Assembly: GCA_003509545.1 (NCBI GenBank)
Contig: DOLC01000095.1
Location: forward strand, 5,269-22,450
From: Peptococcaceae bacterium
GTDB lineage: Bacteria; Bacillota; DSM-521; Neomoorellales; Neomoorellaceae
DNA: 17,182 nucleotides
Reading direction: 5' to 3'
In this document: positions 14,146-17,182 of the stretch, in pieces
How positions within the stretch are numbered: position 1 is the stretch's first letter
Layout of the letters: every line of letters starts with the position of its first letter
Program-made: the position numbers and the translations under genes
Notes under the pieces: model-generated
What the model was told of the DNA's origin: nothing
Seen by the model: the letters and a program-made list of their open reading frames with translations, nothing else
Database searches by the model: none

Positions 14146-14161
14146 TGGCATGGGACGTGCA
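14146..14161 (+). promoter_or_regulatory. Sigma-54 (-24/-12) promoter of the unit 3 operon
   Basis: TGGCATGGGACGTGCA matches TGGCAYG-N4-TTGCA except for G in place of the first T of TTGC. GG (14147-14148) and GC (14159-14160) are separated by exactly ten bases. The expected start point is near 14172, giving a leader of about 85 bases before GTG 14257. A 22-codon frame (14145-14213) with a strong SD overlaps the element. Confidence 0.75.
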
Positions 14162-14256
14162 ATATAATTTTTGCGAGGAACAAAGGTGTATGACAACTTA
14201 CCATTACCAGTAGCTTCCACCAGAGCCCTAAACCGGAGATGTTAGGGGGTACCCAG

Positions 14257-15288
14257 GTGAGGGTAGCCGTATTAAGAGGTGTAAGGAATATCGTTATCGA
14301 GGAGCGGCCGGAACCCCGGCCCGGACCGGGCGAGGCTTTGATTAAAGTTAAAGCCGTGGGCATATGCGGCAGCGACCTTCACCTTTACGGCCGCGGCCGC
14401 ATAGGCAATACAACCTTAAGTAGACCCCTGGTACTGGGGCATGAAATTGCCGGTGAAGTGGTCGACGTGGGTGCGGGGGTGAGCCCGGACCTCCTCGAAA
14501 CCGGGGTAGTGTTGGAGCCCGGATACTCCTGCGGGCAATGCGAATTTTGCAAAGAGGGAAGATATAACCTCTGTCCCTCCCAGCGGTTCATGGGCATCGG
14601 GGAAGAAGACGGCGGAATGGCCGAGTTCGTCGCGTGGCCGGTCACCCACCTCTACAAAATACCTGCAGGTTTGAGCTTCAGGGCGGCTACTCTGGTAGAA
14701 CCGCTGGCTATAGCCTGTCAGGTCGTGTCCCACGGCCGGGCCCGTCCGGGAGCGGCGGTGGGAGTAATCGGCTGCGGGCCGGTGGGGCTGTCTACCGTCC
14801 TGGTTGCCCACAACCTCGGCTGTGAAGTACATGCTGTTGAGACCTATACCCGGCGCCTGGGCAAGGCCGGCGAACTGGGGGCCGAATACCTGTATGGCGG
14901 CCATCCTTCCACGGCGGAGGAGATCAGGGCCAACACCCGGGGTAGGGGTTTGGATGTCGTCTGCGAAACTTCAGGGAGCAGGGAGGGAGTGGAACTGGCC
15001 TTGAAGGCCGTCAGGCGGGGAGGACGGGTGGTCTTCGTGGGCATAGGAGGGGGCGAGGTTCCCTTAAACATAGATATCATTACCCGCACCGGCCTTTCCC
15101 TGGTGGGGAGCTTCCGCTACGTAAACCAATTCCCCGCGGCCTTAAGTCTCAGCCGTCGATACGGAGATAAACTGGAAGGCCTCGTAACCCATACCTTCCC
15201 ATTGTCGCAGGTGGGGGAGGCCCTGGAATTCACCATTAATAACAGGGCAGAAGTTATCAAAAGCGTGATAGTAGTACAGGAGGCATAA
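14257..15288 (+). CDS. Zinc-dependent MDR alcohol/polyol dehydrogenase 1
   Basis: A 343-residue medium-chain dehydrogenase of the sorbitol/threonine dehydrogenase type. Catalytic zinc ligands are C37 (GICGSD), H62-E63 (GHE) and probably E148 (VEP). The structural zinc lobe is complete: C92, C95, C98 and C106 in CGQCEFCKEGRYNLC. The coenzyme motif GCGPVGL lies at 172-178, and an acidic E195 at the end of strand beta2 points to NAD. It probably oxidises a secondary hydroxyl of a polyol or sugar acid. GTG 14257 (MRVAVLRG) is preferred over ATG 14239 because AGGGGG lies seven bases before it, while the SD for the ATG is only two bases away. It is the first gene of unit 3, eight bases before the next MDR. 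Exact substrate unknown. Confidence 0.9.
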   Translation: MRVAVLRGVRNIVIEERPEPRPGPGEALIKVKAVGICGSDLHLYGRGRIGNTTLSRPLVLGHEIAGEVVDVGAGVSPDLLETGVVLEPGYSCGQCEFCKEGRYNLCPSQRFMGIGEEDGGMAEFVAWPVTHLYKIPAGLSFRAATLVEPLAIACQVVSHGRARPGAAVGVIGCGPVGLSTVLVAHNLGCEVHAVETYTRRLGKAGELGAEYLYGGHPSTAEEIRANTRGRGLDVVCETSGSREGVELALKAVRRGGRVVFVGIGGGEVPLNIDIITRTGLSLVGSFRYVNQFPAALSLSRRYGDKLEGLVTHTFPLSQVGEALEFTINNRAEVIKSVIVVQEA

Positions 15289-15296
15289 AAGATCCC

Positions 15297-16334
15297 ATGT
15301 TAGCGGCAGTCCTTTACGGCCCGGGCCACCTGGAGGTCACCGATTACCCGGAGCCCGTTATCGGAGACGAAGAGATTCTCGTCAAGGTGGGGACCGCGGC
15401 CATATGCGGGACGGATTTGCGCATTATCGCGGGCAAGAAAACCCGCGGAGTTCGCTACCCTTCGGTGATAGGCCACGAGTTTTCCGGTGAGGTGGCCGCC
15501 GTTGGGGTCGGGGTAAAAGACTTTAAACCCGGGCAGGGGGTCGCCGTGGCGCCCATAATACCCTGCCGGAACTGCCTGTACTGCCGGACGGGTCTGGAGA
15601 ATGTATGCGTCAACCGGCAGGCGCTGGGATATGAATTCGACGGAGGTTTTGCGGAATACGTGCGGATACCCGCCGTCGCCCTGGCCAGCGGCAACGTATT
15701 CCACCTCCCCCCCGGCGTGAGCCCGGAGGAGGCAGCCTTGCTTGAACCCCTCTCCTGCTGCCTGAACGGCCAGAGGAAAGTCGGTGTGGGGGCCGGGGAT
15801 GCGGTACTCATTATGGGGTCCGGCCCCATAGGCCTTATGCATCTTATGCTGGCCCGGGCCAAGGGGGCCGGCAAAATAGTAGTCAGCGAGCTTTCGGCCC
15901 GGCGCCGCAGGTTAGCTTTAGAAGCAGGGGCGGACGTCGTGGTAGACCCGGCCGAGATGTCCCTAGCCGAGGTGGCGCGGCGCGAAACGGACATGGGCTT
16001 TGACGTGGCCATCATGGCCGTAGGGGTGCCGGGCCAGGTTAACGACGTTTTTAAAGCCGTGCGCAAGGGAGGTAGGGTCAACCTTTTCGCTGGCTTCCCG
16101 GAAGGGGAAACGAGCGTTATCGACGCCAACACCATCCACTACAACGAAATATTGGTTACGGGGGCCAGCGCCTCGACTCGCCAGGACTTTATCCAGGCCA
16201 TGCACCTGGTAAAGGCCGGGCGGATAGACTTAAAGCAGCTTATATCCCACCGGTTTGCCCTGAAGGACATAGCTCAAGCCCTGGAAGTGGCGCGTTCGGG
16301 GGAGGGCCTTAAAGTAATAATCGAACCCCGCTAA
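15297..16334 (+). CDS. Zinc-dependent MDR alcohol/polyol dehydrogenase 2
   Basis: A 345-residue medium-chain dehydrogenase, clearly divergent from the preceding one. Catalytic zinc ligands are C37 (AICGTD), H60-E61 (GHEF) and probably E150 (LEP). Structural zinc cysteines are C90, C93, C96 and C104. GSGPIGL lies at 174-180, and E198 after strand beta2 suggests NAD. The sequence resembles galactitol-1-phosphate/sorbitol dehydrogenase-like members, so it may act on a polyol or its phosphate. AGGAGG inside the 3' end of the previous gene is about 13 bases before ATG 15297, a long but usable spacing. The stop is followed at once by the SD of the aldolase gene. Two consecutive MDRs suggest two successive oxidations, or two epimers handled in parallel. 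Confidence 0.9.
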   Translation: MLAAVLYGPGHLEVTDYPEPVIGDEEILVKVGTAAICGTDLRIIAGKKTRGVRYPSVIGHEFSGEVAAVGVGVKDFKPGQGVAVAPIIPCRNCLYCRTGLENVCVNRQALGYEFDGGFAEYVRIPAVALASGNVFHLPPGVSPEEAALLEPLSCCLNGQRKVGVGAGDAVLIMGSGPIGLMHLMLARAKGAGKIVVSELSARRRRLALEAGADVVVDPAEMSLAEVARRETDMGFDVAIMAVGVPGQVNDVFKAVRKGGRVNLFAGFPEGETSVIDANTIHYNEILVTGASASTRQDFIQAMHLVKAGRIDLKQLISHRFALKDIAQALEVARSGEGLKVIIEPR

Positions 16335-16347
16335 GGAGGAAGGGTCC

Positions 16348-17148
16348 ATGGAATTAGGAAAACAGATTCGCCTGGAACGGCTGCTGAATAGCAGGTCTAA
16401 ACGAATATTCGTAGTGGCCTTTGACCACGGCGTGAACAGGGGAGTGCTGCCGGGGATAGAGAATGTCGGCGCAAAGCTTAAAGCAGTGGTGGAGGCGGGG
16501 GTGGATGCCGTAACCCTGAACAAGGGCATAGCCGCGCGGCTGTTTCACCCCTATGCCGGGAGGGTGGCCCTCATAATGAAGGCTTCGGGGTTTTCGCCCT
16601 TTCACAAGAACTATGACGTCACCTACGCCGACGCGGAGGAGGCCATAAGGTTAGGGGCCGATGCCATATCGGTGGGGGTCATGCTGGGCGACGAAAGACA
16701 GCCCGAAATGTTAAAGGAACTGGGACGCATATCTAAAGAAGCCGCCAGCCTGGGCCTTCCCCTGATAGCCCATATCTACCCCGGGGGCAACCTCATACCC
16801 GAAGAAGAGCGTTACAAAGTCGAGCATATAAGCTACTGCGCCCGGGTTGGCGCCGAGCTGGGAGTAGATATTATCAAGACCTGGTACACGGGATCTCCCG
16901 AAACCTTTGCCCGGGTGGTGGAGGCCTGCCCCGCCAGGGTGGTAGTGGCGGGAGGGCCCAAAATGGATAGTGCGCGGGAACTATTCCAGATGACCTACGA
17001 TGCCCTAAGGGCGGGCGCGGCCGGCGTCACCTACGGCCGCAACATCTGGCAGCACGACAACATCCCTGGCATCGTACGGGCCTTGCAAAGCATAATTCAC
17101 GAAGGGAAGACGCCGGAAGAAGCCGTAGCCCTACTGGAAGAAAAATAA
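16348..17148 (+). CDS. DhnA/LsrF-type class I aldolase (DeoC/LacD superfamily)
   Basis: A 266-residue TIM-barrel Schiff-base aldolase of the family that includes archaeal-type fructose-bisphosphate aldolase, LsrF and 2-amino-3,7-dideoxy-D-threo-hept-6-ulosonate synthase. D26 (AFDHGV), Y144 (IYPGG) and the Schiff-base lysine K177 (IIKTWYTG) are in place. The phosphate-binding loops AGGPK (201-205) and YGRNIWQ (229-235) are intact, so the substrate is probably phosphorylated. ATG 16348 has AAGGAGG eight bases upstream, overlapping the stop of the MDR gene, so the two are translationally close. Beside two polyol dehydrogenases, a catabolic ketose-phosphate cleavage is more likely than aromatic biosynthesis, though the latter cannot be excluded. 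The operon may continue: only 34 bases remain and they contain no gene start I can support. Confidence 0.9.
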   Translation: MELGKQIRLERLLNSRSKRIFVVAFDHGVNRGVLPGIENVGAKLKAVVEAGVDAVTLNKGIAARLFHPYAGRVALIMKASGFSPFHKNYDVTYADAEEAIRLGADAISVGVMLGDERQPEMLKELGRISKEAASLGLPLIAHIYPGGNLIPEEERYKVEHISYCARVGAELGVDIIKTWYTGSPETFARVVEACPARVVVAGGPKMDSARELFQMTYDALRAGAAGVTYGRNIWQHDNIPGIVRALQSIIHEGKTPEEAVALLEEK

Positions 17149-17182
17149 AGGGGAAGTGAACTAATACTACAGCGTCAACTGC

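Noticed and set aside
14163..14168. TATAAT as a sigma-A -10 box before the first MDR gene
   Set aside because: No -35 hexamer lies at 16-18 bp spacing, and it falls just downstream of a much better sigma-54 element.

Overview
The window reads as a stretch of chromosome from a fairly GC-rich, anaerobic, probably thermophilic clostridial Firmicute, most like Moorella and its relatives. The reasons are strong Shine-Dalgarno sites with frequent GTG/TTG starts, a tungsten-type aldehyde:ferredoxin oxidoreductase, a CBS-domain pyrophosphatase without a DRTGG domain, a DUF342/FapA protein, and sigma-54 promoters. No rRNA, tRNA, CRISPR array or intact insertion sequence was seen.

Layout. Bases 1-36 are a C-tract followed by an AC dinucleotide run at the very edge. 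Bases 76-1842 encode a FapA/DUF342 protein. Bases 1843-3487 look like a small accessory island: a duplicated 30-bp unit that carries a ribosome-binding site and start codon, a short antitoxin-like protein, an orphan beta-class DNA methyltransferase, and on the minus strand a decayed fragment of a DUF4338 (DruA-like) gene. Bases 3488-4801 (minus) encode a CBS-domain family II pyrophosphatase. A 468-bp gap without a convincing gene follows.

From 5270 to 17148 all genes are on the plus strand and form a catabolic locus. Unit 1 is a FadR-type GntR regulator with a palindrome before its start, then an RraA-family aldolase/decarboxylase, an LDH2-family 2-hydroxyacid dehydrogenase, an aldehyde:ferredoxin oxidoreductase and an iron-type alcohol dehydrogenase. 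Unit 2 is a DapA-superfamily aldolase resembling 4-hydroxy-2-oxoglutarate aldolase, a second iron-type alcohol dehydrogenase and an SDR. Unit 3 is two zinc MDR dehydrogenases and a DhnA/LsrF-type class I aldolase. Each unit therefore pairs one aldolase-type enzyme, each from a different superfamily, with dehydrogenases. The likely job is oxidation of a polyol or sugar acid, aldol cleavage to pyruvate plus an aldehyde, and disposal of that aldehyde by ferredoxin-linked oxidation or NAD(P)H-linked reduction. The substrate cannot be told from the sequence, and no transporter or kinase is in view.

The most striking signal is regulatory. Units 2 and 3 are each preceded by a sigma-54 (-24/-12) element with exact GG-N10-GC geometry. 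Upstream of each is a tandem array of a nine-base motif (about KTGAKAAAW) repeated every 11-13 bp, and the copies lie at nearly the same distances from the -24 element in both places (93/81/70/57 and 94/82/71/59 bp). This looks like a shared binding array for one unseen enhancer-binding protein. A second oddity is that both iron-type alcohol dehydrogenases lack the canonical third metal-binding histidine and share a displaced histidine five residues later.
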